64,000 nt of DNA from HyVt-105 sp049975425 (lineage in GTDB: Bacteria; Bacteroidota; Bacteroidia; Bacteroidales; VadinHA17), in the NCBI GenBank assembly GCA_049975425.1, contig JBNGDI010000017.1, forward strand, positions 1 to 64,000, read 5' to 3'. Positions 25,714 to 34,637 of this stretch are shown piece by piece. Both the position numbers and the translations under genes were made by a program. How positions within the stretch are numbered: position 1 is the stretch's first letter; every line of letters begins with the position of its first letter. The notes beneath the pieces are model-generated. The model searched no databases, was not told the origin of the DNA, and was given only the letters and a program-made list of their open reading frames with translations.

Positions 25714-26301
25714 TTACTGCCCTCCAACATTTTTTGGTTCGGCCTCTGAAATGTTCAAAGGATAGATGGTTCTGATCGCTTCCTGCTGATCTTCCGGCAG
25801 ATCGTCAAATTTTTCCCCGAAATTCTGCATTGCCAGTTCATCCCGCAGCTCATTGTATGCTGCCACCAGCTCGTTTTGGACCTGCAGGTAGGTCTTATAG
25901 GATGTCCCCCGGTCGTTCTGGACAGAAATCACTCCTTTATTACAGACCTCTACTGTACCGAAATAAGGAACTTCCTGTACGGTTTTTTCGGGAAGAGCCG
26001 GGTCATTGTTCGGATTGGCAATGAATTCCTTGGCTCTTTCCCGAAGCTGTGTAATATCGAAAGGTTCGAGTTCCACCAGGAGTTCATTGTCTTTATTGAT
26101 CATGACGAGAAAGACGTTCCTTTCCCTGATCCGGTCCTGGTTCTGCATATCCTCTTCCCTGGGCATGGGAGGGAGCCTCCGCATGATTCCCGAATCGGTA
26201 TCGAGGGTAGTGGTTACCAGGAAGAAAATCAGAAGCAGAAAGGCAATATCTGCCATCGGTGCTGCATTGATCTCTTGTAATTTTTTCTTGCTTCCGGGCA
26301 T
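25714..26301 (-). CDS. exbD: ExbD/TolR-type biopolymer transport protein (first copy)
   Basis: This 195-residue protein has the same plan: a basic start, a helix with the key Asp (APMADIAFLLLIFFLV), then a periplasmic region about 30 residues longer than in the second copy. Two unlike ExbD proteins behind one ExbB are common in Bacteroidota and may form a mixed stator. It lies 57 bases after the four-helix protein gene. The energised partner (TonB-like or other) is not in the window. Confidence 0.92.
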   Translation of the reverse strand: MPGSKKKLQEINAAPMADIAFLLLIFFLVTTTLDTDSGIMRRLPPMPREEDMQNQDRIRERNVFLVMINKDNELLVELEPFDITQLRERAKEFIANPNNDPALPEKTVQEVPYFGTVEVCNKGVISVQNDRGTSYKTYLQVQNELVAAYNELRDELAMQNFGEKFDDLPEDQQEAIRTIYPLNISEAEPKNVGGQ

Positions 26302-26358
26302 AATATATACATATTGTATTGTTTCAAATGGTTCATGCCGTGCATGAACAGAGCTGTA

Positions 26359-26814
26359 CTATTTAAAGTACTTGGCAATTTCCGAATAGACTATAGATAA
26401 TATAGCCAGTCCCATTAAAATGTAGAGGGTATACAATCCGGTATCGGTCCATTTCAGGGTGATGGGATCTCTGAAAACCCCGGTAGCAGTCCGTATAACC
26501 TCTTCGGTTGCCAGGTTATAGGCGAGGAAAACGACAGCTGCCGCACCCGCCAGAACCAACAGAAACCTCTTGAGGGTTTTCCAGCTTGAGAACACATTCA
26601 CCAGAGATATCAGGATGGTTACTCCTGCACAGAATACAAGCAAAAGTTCGGCATACCTGATAAATGTGTTGGTGATAACGGGTTCTTCCATGGCAGTCCC
26701 TTCAGTTCCGGGAACAACATCTCCCAGATAAAAAATACCTGCGAGAACAACTGCTGCTGCCATCAAGAGGATGAGAAATATATTTATCAGTCTGATAATA
26801 AGCTTAGACGACAT
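26359..26814 (-). CDS. Four-helix inner-membrane protein of the ExbB/ExbD cluster
   Basis: The 151-residue protein has four predicted membrane helices (about 8-30, 50-72, 80-100 and 128-147) and short loops. No enzyme motif is visible. It lies 6 bases after exbB and before exbD, a position kept in Bacteroidota ExbB/ExbD clusters, so it is probably an accessory subunit. I do not recognise a named family. Confidence 0.75.
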   Translation of the reverse strand: MSSKLIIRLINIFLILLMAAAVVLAGIFYLGDVVPGTEGTAMEEPVITNTFIRYAELLLVFCAGVTILISLVNVFSSWKTLKRFLLVLAGAAAVVFLAYNLATEEVIRTATGVFRDPITLKWTDTGLYTLYILMGLAILSIVYSEIAKYFK

Positions 26815-26820
26815 GATTAT

Positions 26821-27639
26821 TTATTTTTTTAAGTTGTATTTCACCAACAGGTCAATGAGGGAGATGGAGGAATCTTCCATGTCCACTACCATGCTGTCAA
26901 TTTTTGACAGGATATAGTTGTAAAAAATCTGCAGTATTACCGCCACGATCAAGCCGGATGCAGTGGTAATCAGTGCGACTCCGATACCACCTGCTACCAG
27001 ACTTGCGTTCACGTCTCCTGCAATACGGATGGCATCGAAGGCCTGGATCATTCCGATTACCGTTCCCATAAACCCGAGCATGGGGGCGATTGCGATGAAC
27101 AGGGAGATCCAGGAGAGGTTTTTCTCAAGAAGACCCATCTGCACACTACCGTATGATACCACCGATTTTTCTGCCACTTCAATTCCTTCATTTGCTCTGT
27201 CCAGCCCCTGGTAAAATATACTGGCGATCGGGCCGCGGGTATTGCGGCATACTTCTTTGGCAGCTTCGATTCCGCCGCTTTCAAGAGCTTCTTCCACTTT
27301 CTTCAACAGTTTTTCGGTGTTGGTGGTGGCGAAGTTCAGATATAGGATCCGTTCGATGGCCAAAGCCAGACCGAGAATCAGTGCGAGGAGAACGGATGCC
27401 ATAAATCCGGCGCCTCCTTCAATAAATTTCTGCTTGATAGCTTTATGCAGGCCCTGGCCTTCCGTGGCAACTTCTTCTACCTCTTCCATTTCTGTGGCAG
27501 CAGCCTCTTCCATTTGTGATGTGTCAGCAGCCTGTTCCATCTGTGCTGTGTCAGCAGGCTGATCCTGAGCCACTGCAATTTTAGATGCCCCAATGGTCAG
27601 CATCCCGAAAACGGCAATCAATGTGAATAACTTTTTCAT
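26821..27639 (-). CDS. exbB: ExbB/TolQ/MotA-family proton channel with acidic secreted N-terminus
   Basis: The 272-residue protein has a cleavable signal peptide (1-24, ends AVAQ) and a Glu/Ala/Met/Thr-rich segment (25-63) with an imperfect repeat, ADTAQMEQAADTSQMEEA. Three membrane helices follow (about 77-98, 178-200 and 215-242), the last two being the MotA/TolQ/ExbB core with GFMGTVIGMIQAF. It supplies the proton path for an energised envelope process with the two ExbD proteins. The start at 27639 is preferred because the in-frame alternative at 27681 lies on a -7 box. Confidence 0.9.
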   Translation of the reverse strand: MKKLFTLIAVFGMLTIGASKIAVAQDQPADTAQMEQAADTSQMEEAAATEMEEVEEVATEGQGLHKAIKQKFIEGGAGFMASVLLALILGLALAIERILYLNFATTNTEKLLKKVEEALESGGIEAAKEVCRNTRGPIASIFYQGLDRANEGIEVAEKSVVSYGSVQMGLLEKNLSWISLFIAIAPMLGFMGTVIGMIQAFDAIRIAGDVNASLVAGGIGVALITTASGLIVAVILQIFYNYILSKIDSMVVDMEDSSISLIDLLVKYNLKK

Positions 27640-27678
27640 GGTTTGAACAGTCTTTAAATTAAACGTTGCTGTAGTTTT

Positions 27679-27686
27679 CAAATGTA
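27679..27686 (-). promoter_or_regulatory. -7 box for exbB cluster
   Basis: The minus strand reads TACATTTG, a full TAnnTTTG match 39 bases before the ATG at 27639. It overlaps the in-frame codon at 27681, excluding that start. Confidence 0.5.
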
Positions 27687-27717
27687 TAACTAAATTATTG
27701 AATTTCTATGTATCCGA

Positions 27718-27810
<93 letters not shown>

Positions 27811-27877
27811 TCAAAGTGCAAAGAACCCTTCGAATTTCAGCGCCACAAAATACGAAAAAAAATAAAAAAAACACACA

Positions 27878-28912
27878 TTAGTCGGTGATTTCTCCACGGA
27901 GTGACTTATTTAAATATATTTTAATTTCTTCATTTGTAAGTTTCTGGCCGAGCAGGAACATGAGTTTGGTCAGAGCGGCTTCCGGTGTGATATCTTTGCC
28001 TCCGATAACACCTGCTTCCTTCAGTTTCCGGCCCGTTTCGTATCTGTCCATTTCCACCGATCCGGCCGGGCACTGGGTAACGTTCAACACGATCATTCCC
28101 CTTTCGATGGCCTGTTGGAGTGGTTCAACAAACCACTTGTCCGTCGGAGCATTCCCGGTTCCATAGGTTTCCATTACCAGCGCCCGCAGGTGACTCCGGT
28201 TAAGCACGGCATGCATCCATTCGCGGCTCATACCCGGGAAAATTTTGAGGATTCCTACCCGGGTATCCAGTTGGGTATATACACGCAAAGGCTGATACCG
28301 GACTGGATAGCGGATCAGGCCGTAGTGATACCTGATATGAACACCGGCTTCTGCCAGGGGTGGATAATTGTATGACCGGAAAGCGTTGAAATGTTCGGCA
28401 TTATGTTTCCGGGTACGATTCCCCCGCAGCAGGGTGTTTTCAAAGTATATGCACACTTCGGGTACCATTGGTTCGTTTTCATGACTGGCAGCAGCAATTT
28501 CCACGGCCGTGATCAGGTTTTCCTTTCCGTCGGTACGCAGGGTTCCGACAGGAAGCTGCGACCCGGTGAAAATGACCGGTTTATGAAGATTTTCAAGCAT
28601 AAAACTGAGGGCCGAGGCCGAGTAGGCCATGGTATCCGTACCATGAAGTATCACGAAACCGTCGTATTTCTCGTAATGATTTTCAATGAGATTGGCAAGC
28701 CGGATCCAGAAAGACGGGTCGATATTGGATGAATCGATCACCGGATCGAAACTCAGCGCCGAAAGAGAACAGCCGAACTGCTGTAGTTCAGGAACCTGCC
28801 GTGCAATCTGGTTGAAATCCACAGGCGACAGGGTCCCGGTGAAGGGGTCATGAGCCATTCCGATGGTTCCTCCGGTATAGATGATCAGTATGGATTTTTT
28901 CTTCCTGGTCAT
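27878..28912 (-). CDS. ansA: Type I L-asparaginase
   Basis: The enzyme hydrolyses asparagine to aspartate and ammonia. The 344-residue protein has the two catalytic-threonine motifs of the family, YTGGTIGM (12-19) and HGTDTMAYSAS (about 88-98). There is no signal peptide, so it is cytoplasmic (type I). Its ATG overlaps the stop of tatD by 4 bases, so they are coupled. The ammonia and aspartate fit the amino-acid catabolic genes nearby. Confidence 0.93.
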   Translation of the reverse strand: MTRKKKSILIIYTGGTIGMAHDPFTGTLSPVDFNQIARQVPELQQFGCSLSALSFDPVIDSSNIDPSFWIRLANLIENHYEKYDGFVILHGTDTMAYSASALSFMLENLHKPVIFTGSQLPVGTLRTDGKENLITAVEIAAASHENEPMVPEVCIYFENTLLRGNRTRKHNAEHFNAFRSYNYPPLAEAGVHIRYHYGLIRYPVRYQPLRVYTQLDTRVGILKIFPGMSREWMHAVLNRSHLRALVMETYGTGNAPTDKWFVEPLQQAIERGMIVLNVTQCPAGSVEMDRYETGRKLKEAGVIGGKDITPEAALTKLMFLLGQKLTNEEIKIYLNKSLRGEITD

Positions 28913-29685
28913 TCCTGTTTTTTGAAAAACAGCTTTCTGGCGTTGCGGGTAGTGACCTCTGCTACTTCCTCCTGGTTTATATCCTTGATTTCAGCCACTG
29001 CCTCCCCAATGAGAGGGATATAGGAACTTTCGTTTCTTTTTCCCCGGTAGGGCACGGGAGCCAGGTAAGGAGCATCGGTTTCCAGCACCAGGTGTTCCAG
29101 GGGAACCTGTTTTACCACCTGCTGCAACCCCGGGTTCCGGAATGTGATCACCCCTCCGATGCCAAGGAAAAAGCCCATATCAATGGCCTTGCGGGCATGG
29201 TGCACATTGCCTGAAAAGCAGTGAAAAATGCCTGTCAAACCTGGCTTCCACACTCTTTCAATAACTTCAAACACCTCGGGAAATGCATTCCGGATGTGGA
29301 TCACTGCCGGAAGTGACAATTCCATCGCCCATTGTAATTGCCTGGTAAAAGTCTCAACTTGTTCTTTCCGGTAGGTTTTGTCATGGTAAAGGTCGATCCC
29401 GATTTCTCCTACGGCGCAGAAAGATCCTTCGACCAGATTGTTCCTTAATTCTTCCAGTTGTGTTTCAAACCTGTTGTCTACCGATCCGGGGTGAAGCCCC
29501 AACATGGGATGGCATATCTTTGGATACTCATTGGCCATAGACATTACAGATGGAATTGATCCGGCATCGATATTGGGAAGAAACAGATTTCGGACTCCGG
29601 CATCCAGAGCCCGCCGGATAACGGCTTCCCGGTCGGCTTCAAATTCCGGAAGATAAAGATGCGTATGGGTGTCGGTCCATTCCAT
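28909..29685 (-). CDS. TatD-family metal-dependent DNase/hydrolase
   Basis: The 258-residue TIM-barrel hydrolase has the metal motif DTHTHLY (5-11), then VGEIGIDLY, HIRNA and a late LVLETDAPYLAP. TatD proteins act as 3'-5' exonucleases and in DNA or D-amino-acyl quality control; which applies cannot be read here. The start is ATG 29685: the upstream in-frame TTG at 29709 overlaps the -7 box. It is the promoter-proximal gene of tatD-ansA. Confidence 0.92.
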   Translation of the reverse strand: MEWTDTHTHLYLPEFEADREAVIRRALDAGVRNLFLPNIDAGSIPSVMSMANEYPKICHPMLGLHPGSVDNRFETQLEELRNNLVEGSFCAVGEIGIDLYHDKTYRKEQVETFTRQLQWAMELSLPAVIHIRNAFPEVFEVIERVWKPGLTGIFHCFSGNVHHARKAIDMGFFLGIGGVITFRNPGLQQVVKQVPLEHLVLETDAPYLAPVPYRGKRNESSYIPLIGEAVAEIKDINQEEVAEVTTRNARKLFFKKQE

Positions 29686-29706
29686 GAACAAGGGCAAACG
29701 AGCATG

Positions 29707-29738
29707 CAAACATATGAAAAAGACCTTAACTGGTCAAG
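29707..29738 (-). promoter_or_regulatory. Promoter of tatD-ansA
   Basis: On the minus strand CTTG (29735-29738), a 20-base spacer and TATGTTTG (29707-29714) form a near-consensus Bacteroidota promoter. Transcription would start about 7 bases later, close before the ATG at 29685. Confidence 0.65.
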
Positions 29739-29770
29739 GAAGAGCCGGTGCAAGTGGAAGAAATCAGGGC

Positions 29771-29806
29771 AAAAAAAAAGGCTGTTGGATACTCAACAGC
29801 CTTTTT
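29771..29806 (-). terminator. Intrinsic terminator of gdhA
   Basis: GGCTGTTG (29780-29787) pairs with CAACAGCC (29794-29801), extended by A/T pairs, with a 6-base loop. On the minus strand it is followed by a 9-T tract (29771-29779). It ends the gdhA transcript before tatD. Confidence 0.85.
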
Positions 29807-29830
29807 GAAGGAAATATGCAGGATTGAAGG

Positions 29831-31171
29831 TCAGACAACCCCCTGGGCAAGCATGGCATCGGCCACCTTGACAAAACCACCAATATTGGCTCCTTTTACG
29901 TAATTTATATAGCCGTCTTTTTCTTTTCCGAACTTAACACACGTTTTATGGATATTGATCATGATCTGATGCAATCTTTTATCCACCTCTTCCCGGTTCC
30001 ATGGCAGACGCATAGAATTCTGGGTCATTTCCAATCCTGACGTGGCTACTCCACCGGCATTGGCGGCTTTTCCGGGGCCATACAGAATCTGTTTTTCCAG
30101 GAATATTTCTACGGCTTCGAGGGTTGAAGGCATATTGGCTCCTTCGGAAACCACAAAACAACCATTTTCCAAAAGCGTTCGGGCATCCTCGCCGTTCAGT
30201 TCATTCTGTGTGGCACACGGCAGGGCTACTTCGCATTTGACCCGCCAGGGCCTTTTTCCTTCATAATATTCCACTCCGTATTTTTCGGCATATTCCCTGA
30301 TGCGTCCGCGCTTGATATTTTTCAGTTCCTTAACGTAATTCAGTTTTTCCGCATCAATGCCGCTGGGATCATAGATGAAGCCGGAGGAATCGGACAGGGT
30401 GACCACCTTTCCTCCCATTTCGATGACTTTTTCGGTGGCATACTGTGCTACATTGCCCGAGCCGGATATAGCCACGGTTTTTCCTTTGATGCTTTCGCCC
30501 CTGGTTTTGAGCATTTCTTCTGCAAAATACACCGTTCCATAACCGGTGGCTTCGGGGCGGATCAAACTGCCTCCGTATTCAATCCCTTTTCCTGTAAGTA
30601 CGCCGGTGAATTCATTGGCCAGGCGTTTGTACTGCCCGAATAAAAATCCGATTTCCCTTCCGCCTACTCCGATATCACCGGCAGGTACATCAGTGTTGGG
30701 GCCAATGTGTCTGAACAGTTCTGTCATGAGGCTCTGGCAGAAACGCATGACTTCGTTGTCGGATTTTCCCTTGGGGTCGAAATCGGATCCTCCTTTTCCC
30801 CCGCCCATGGGGAGGGTTGTAAGGCTGTTTTTGAAAACCTGCTCAAAAGCCAGGAATTTCAGAATACCAAGGTTCACGGTGGGATGGAAGCGCATGCCTC
30901 CCTTGTATGGCCCGATGGCTGAATTCATCTCGATGCGGTATCCCCTGTTGATCTGTACTTCGCCTTTGTCGTCCAGCCAGGGGATACGGAAGATAATGAC
31001 GCGTTCGGGTTCGGCAATACGTTCCAGAATTTTTGCATGCTTGTACCTGGGGTTTTCTTCAATGAACGGGATCAGCGATTCAGCTACTTCCTGCACAGCC
31101 TGGTGAAATTCTGTTTCTCCGGGATTTTTGGCCTTGAGCATGGCCATGAATTTTTCAACTCTTGGATCCAT
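29831..31171 (-). CDS. gdhA: Glutamate dehydrogenase, predicted NADP type
   Basis: The hexameric enzyme makes glutamate from 2-oxoglutarate and ammonia. The 446 residues have the catalytic lysine in PMGGGKGGSD (K126), the catalytic Asp in PAGDIGVGGREIG (D166), and a Rossmann fold with ISGSGNVAQYA. The cofactor loop is LSDSSGF (259-265), as in NADP-dependent E. coli GdhA. It has its own promoter and terminator. A second, different GDH lies at 32602. An assimilatory role is inferred from the cofactor type. Confidence 0.94.
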   Translation of the reverse strand: MDPRVEKFMAMLKAKNPGETEFHQAVQEVAESLIPFIEENPRYKHAKILERIAEPERVIIFRIPWLDDKGEVQINRGYRIEMNSAIGPYKGGMRFHPTVNLGILKFLAFEQVFKNSLTTLPMGGGKGGSDFDPKGKSDNEVMRFCQSLMTELFRHIGPNTDVPAGDIGVGGREIGFLFGQYKRLANEFTGVLTGKGIEYGGSLIRPEATGYGTVYFAEEMLKTRGESIKGKTVAISGSGNVAQYATEKVIEMGGKVVTLSDSSGFIYDPSGIDAEKLNYVKELKNIKRGRIREYAEKYGVEYYEGKRPWRVKCEVALPCATQNELNGEDARTLLENGCFVVSEGANMPSTLEAVEIFLEKQILYGPGKAANAGGVATSGLEMTQNSMRLPWNREEVDKRLHQIMINIHKTCVKFGKEKDGYINYVKGANIGGFVKVADAMLAQGVV

Positions 31172-31227
31172 AGGAAAGAAGGTTTTTGGGGTTTTGGAAT
31201 GACATTTTTTATTGATGATGAAGGAAG

Positions 31228-31256
31228 CAAATATAAATTTTTTCGCAAACGAAAAA
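31228..31256 (-). promoter_or_regulatory. gdhA promoter -7 box with palindrome in the spacer
   Basis: The minus strand has TATATTTG (31228-31235), about 56 bases before the gdhA ATG. Immediately upstream, 31239-31256 is a perfect 7-bp dyad, TTTTTCG-CAAA-CGAAAAA, lying where a -33/-7 spacer would be. A protein bound there would block or alter transcription. Confidence 0.45.
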
Positions 31257-31301
31257 TACGTTATAGAACAGGTTGGCGTGGAAATCAGTTTTCTGGGGAT
31301 T

Positions 31302-32408
31302 TCAGCGATTGAGTCTGTAAAGTTTTCCTGGAAGGCAGCGTACCAGACCTGAAAATTCCAGATTCAGAAGCAGGCTTGATGCCTTGCTCACCGGCATTCC
31401 GGCTGCTCTGGATATTTCATCTATGGTAAGGGACTGATCCCGCAGTAGTTCGGCCAGGTTTTTTTCTTCTTCGTTCAGATCGGCAAACAGGCTGGTTTGT
31501 ACCGGACGGGAAGCAAGATTTTCATCCCATCCCATCAGGTATTCAATATCTTCCACTTTTTCCAGCAGGGCGGCCTGATTGGTTTTGATCAGCCGGTTAC
31601 ACCCGCGCGACATGTTGTCTGTAACCCTTCCGGGAACGGCAAACACATCGCGGTGGTAACCGGCAGCAATTTCGGCAGTAATGAGTGCCCCTCCCTTTTC
31701 GTCGGATTCGATCACAATGGTGGCATCACTCAGCCCGGCAATGATCCGGTTCCTTTTGACAAAATAAGGTGGTTCGGGCTTTTCATAACTGAGGAACTCG
31801 GTGATCAGTCCTCCATGAGCCACGATTTCCCTGGCGGTTCGGGCATGAGACGCCGGGTACATGAATTCAAACCCATGTGCCAGCACTGCTACCGTGGGGA
31901 AACCCGAATTCAGTGCAGCCCGGTGGGAGGTGATGTCGATCCCAAAGGCCAGGCCACTGACGATAAGCACCTCGTGGTTTTTTTCCCTGAGCTGGGCTAT
32001 CAGTTTTTCGCAGAAGGCTTTGCCTTCGTGTGTGGCTCTGCGTGTGCCTACCATGCTCAGTACTTTGGATTGATTCAGATCGGCTTCTCCCTTCATGAAA
32101 AAAAGGACCGGAGCATCGGGGCAGTCTTTCAGGCGGGAGGGGTAATTGCTATCGAGGTAGAAAAAAACCCTGATACCGTTTTTAATTGTGTATTCCTCTT
32201 CCAGGGCGGCCAGGTCAAGAAGGGCGGGATTGGCAATATTCCCTGCCAGGGTTTTTCCCACTCCGGGTATTTTTACAAGGGAGTGTTTTTTTTCATAAAA
32301 GACACCTTCCAGGCTACCTGCATAGGCCACAAGTTTTTTTGCTAGGATATTCCCTACTCCGGGGATCAGGCTGAGTGCAATTTTGTATGTCAGGGATGAG
32401 TAGGACAT
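31302..32408 (-). CDS. dprA: DNA processing protein DprA
   Basis: DprA loads RecA on incoming single-stranded DNA during natural transformation. The 368-residue protein has an N-terminal helix-hairpin-helix part (LIPGVGNILAKKL), the Rossmann DprA core (GTRRATHEG, GLAFGID and KRNRIIAGLSD) and a C-terminal winged-helix domain (about 310-368). Length and motifs are normal. A -7 box lies 27 bases upstream. It sits alone between two gdh genes, with no competence genes nearby. Confidence 0.95.
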   Translation of the reverse strand: MSYSSLTYKIALSLIPGVGNILAKKLVAYAGSLEGVFYEKKHSLVKIPGVGKTLAGNIANPALLDLAALEEEYTIKNGIRVFFYLDSNYPSRLKDCPDAPVLFFMKGEADLNQSKVLSMVGTRRATHEGKAFCEKLIAQLREKNHEVLIVSGLAFGIDITSHRAALNSGFPTVAVLAHGFEFMYPASHARTAREIVAHGGLITEFLSYEKPEPPYFVKRNRIIAGLSDATIVIESDEKGGALITAEIAAGYHRDVFAVPGRVTDNMSRGCNRLIKTNQAALLEKVEDIEYLMGWDENLASRPVQTSLFADLNEEEKNLAELLRDQSLTIDEISRAAGMPVSKASSLLLNLEFSGLVRCLPGKLYRLNR

Positions 32409-32434
32409 AACTACCCGTCAGCAGCGCTTTTAAG

Positions 32435-32442
32435 CAAAAATA
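32435..32442 (-). promoter_or_regulatory. -7 box for dprA
   Basis: The minus strand reads TATTTTTG, a full TAnnTTTG match 27 bases before the dprA ATG. Confidence 0.45.
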
Positions 32443-32544
32443 AAAATATGAACCGAATAAAAGCATTGGTTCAGAAATTTTTATTACCCTGACAGTATAA
32501 AGTAATGCTGAAGCTGATGAACCCGGTTTTTTCCGCCGTATGGT

Positions 32545-32578
32545 GAAAAAATGGGGCAGCCCTGTGGAGGGCAGCCCC
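32545..32578 (-). terminator. Intrinsic terminator of the second gdh gene
   Basis: GGGGCAGCCCT (32553-32563) pairs with AGGGCAGCCCC (32568-32578), with a 4-base loop and one internal A-A mismatch. On the minus strand a T tract follows. It separates this gdh from dprA. Confidence 0.75.
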
Positions 32579-32601
32579 CGTATGATTCATTGGTCAATAA
32601 A

Positions 32602-33939
32602 TTATACCAGGCCCTGGTCAAGCATGGCATTGGCTACCTTGAGGAAGCCGGCCACATTGGCACCTTTAACGTAGTCTATATATCCTTCGGGAGTGGTTCC
32701 GTATTTTACGCAGGCTTCATGAATTTTTTTCATGATCTGGTGCAGTTTAGCATCCACTTCTTCCGCCGTCCAGTTCAGCTTCATGGCATTCTGTGTCATT
32801 TCCAGTCCGGAAGTGGCCACACCTCCTGCATTGGCTGCTTTACCAGGGGCAAACAGTATTTTATTTTTCTGGATGATTTCAATGGCTTCCGGGGTGCAGG
32901 GCATGTTGGCCCCTTCTGTCAGGCAGAGGCAACCGTTCTTCACCAGGTTTTCAGCGTCTTCCTTATTCAGCTCGTTTTCCGTTGCACAGGGCAGAGCCAC
33001 GTCGCATTTTACCTCCCAGGGATGCTTGCCCTGATGAAATTCGGCCTCCGGGAATTCGTAGGAATAGGGTTTAACAATGTCTTCGTTTGAAGCACGGAGG
33101 TCGAGCATGAAATCAATTTTTTTTCCGCTCACGCCCTGAGGATCATAGATATAACCGTCAGGGCCGGAAAGTGTTACCACTTTGCCACCCAGTTCGTTCA
33201 CTTTTCTTACGGCTCCCCATGCCACGTTTCCGAAACCGGAAACAGCCACCGTTTTCCCTTTCAGGGTTTCACCTATGGTTGCCAGCATTTCCTGGGCAAA
33301 ATATACCACACCGAAACCGGTTGCCTCGGGCCTGATCAAACTGCCCCCCCAGTTGATTCCTTTACCGGTGAGAACACCGGTGTTTTCCCGCGCCAGTTTC
33401 CGGTACATTCCGTACAGGTAACCGATCTCCCTGCCGCCAACGCCGATGTCACCGGCAGGCACATCGGTTTCGGGTCCGATCAGTTTCCAGAGTTCCAGCA
33501 TAAACGACTGGCAGAATCTCATGATTTCAGAAGGAGATTTTCCTTTAGGGTTGAAATCCGATCCTCCCTTTCCTCCGCCCATCGGAAGGGTGGTGAGTGC
33601 GTTTTTAAAGATTTGCTCGAATCCCAGAAATTTCAGGATGCTCAGATTTACACTGGGGTGAAAGCGCAAACCTCCCTTGTAAGGCCCGATGGCATTGTTA
33701 AATTGGACACGGTATCCCAGGTTGACATGGATGTTTCCCTGGTCATCGGCCCAGGGAACTTTAAAGGTCAGTATCCGGTCAGGTTCAATCATTCTTTCAA
33801 TAATACTGGCCGACTCAAACTGAGGGTTTTCGTTGTATACCTCTTCAATGGATTCAAGAACTTCGCGAACAGCCTGCAGATACTCCTTTTCACCGGGATG
33901 TTTCTTTTCAAGCTCATTCATCAATTTATCAACGTTCAT
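32602..33939 (-). CDS. Glutamate dehydrogenase, predicted NAD type
   Basis: The 445-residue paralog has K124 in PMGGGKGGSD and the PAGDIGVGGREIG motif. The Rossmann segment differs from that of gdhA: GFGNVAWGA, then LSGPDGYIYDPQG (257-269). This is nearly the cofactor segment of the NAD-dependent Clostridium symbiosum enzyme. NAD-type GDH usually degrades glutamate, giving ammonia and 2-oxoglutarate. It has its own upstream gap (221 bases) and terminator. Cofactor preference is inferred, not shown. Confidence 0.93.
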   Translation of the reverse strand: MNVDKLMNELEKKHPGEKEYLQAVREVLESIEEVYNENPQFESASIIERMIEPDRILTFKVPWADDQGNIHVNLGYRVQFNNAIGPYKGGLRFHPSVNLSILKFLGFEQIFKNALTTLPMGGGKGGSDFNPKGKSPSEIMRFCQSFMLELWKLIGPETDVPAGDIGVGGREIGYLYGMYRKLARENTGVLTGKGINWGGSLIRPEATGFGVVYFAQEMLATIGETLKGKTVAVSGFGNVAWGAVRKVNELGGKVVTLSGPDGYIYDPQGVSGKKIDFMLDLRASNEDIVKPYSYEFPEAEFHQGKHPWEVKCDVALPCATENELNKEDAENLVKNGCLCLTEGANMPCTPEAIEIIQKNKILFAPGKAANAGGVATSGLEMTQNAMKLNWTAEEVDAKLHQIMKKIHEACVKYGTTPEGYIDYVKGANVAGFLKVANAMLDQGLV

Positions 33940-34160
33940 TTCTGATGCTTTTAAGTGGTTAACCTATAACAAGTTGTCAGCTAGAATAAAATTTCTGAAA
34001 CAAATTTCTCATTCCCTGACAATTAAACCTATGATTTTACTCATGGTTTTATTCTTCTTCACCCTTAAAGTTAACAACTTACAGAATATTAGGATAATAC
34101 AAAAATACTTACAAAAGATGTTATATAACCTGTTATCCGGCGGGAGGCATTCTATTTTCC

Positions 34161-34637
34161 TTATTTAACATACCTGTCAAGGCTCTCAATCAAAGCCTTT
34201 CTTTGTTTTCCGGAAAGGGCCGCCAGGCTGACCGGAGGAAACCGTCCAGTTCCTTTTTTCATATTCAGGTACAGGATGATTTGGGGTTTCAACCAGAAGA
34301 AGGTTCTCCGGATCTCATATTTCTGAAAATCCTTTTTCGGAATTTCTATCGAGTGATGTTTTTGAGAATAGATCTTGATGGAATAATAACGGAGGATAAT
34401 TTTCGGACCTTCGTCGTTATATATAATATAATTCAGATCAAGGCCGAAATGATACATAATGAACAACACATAAATGACAAGCAGTCCTATTCCTATTTCA
34501 TTCCGGCTGAGCCCCATAAGAGGAGCGGGAATGAGTGAGCTGGCATAGAGCAGGGCAAACAGGGCAATGAAAAAAATGGTTACTATCAGTTGTCTGAGTT
34601 TGATTGAAATGACATTCCTGCTGTTGTTTATGATCAT
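34161..34637 (-). CDS. Small membrane protein with C-terminal PH-like region
   Basis: The 158-residue protein has two membrane helices (about 16-34 and 48-66) and a C-terminal basic domain of alternating strands (about 75-158) ending in a helix (GKQRKALIESL). This layout resembles bacterial PH-domain membrane proteins. The ATG at 34637 overlaps the proline dehydrogenase stop by 4 bases, so it is coupled; longer in-frame starts lie inside that gene and are rejected. I do not recognise a named family and give no function. Confidence 0.7.
   Translation of the reverse strand: MIINNSRNVISIKLRQLIVTIFFIALFALLYASSLIPAPLMGLSRNEIGIGLLVIYVLFIMYHFGLDLNYIIYNDEGPKIILRYYSIKIYSQKHHSIEIPKKDFQKYEIRRTFFWLKPQIILYLNMKKGTGRFPPVSLAALSGKQRKALIESLDRYVK

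Noticed and set aside
31497..32345. Plus-strand open frame opposite dprA
   Set aside because: It is antisense to dprA, without motifs.
33940..34160. 221-base gap upstream of the second gdh gene
   Set aside because: It is AT-rich with only a one-mismatch -7 box (34001-34008, minus); no gene or repeat could be supported.
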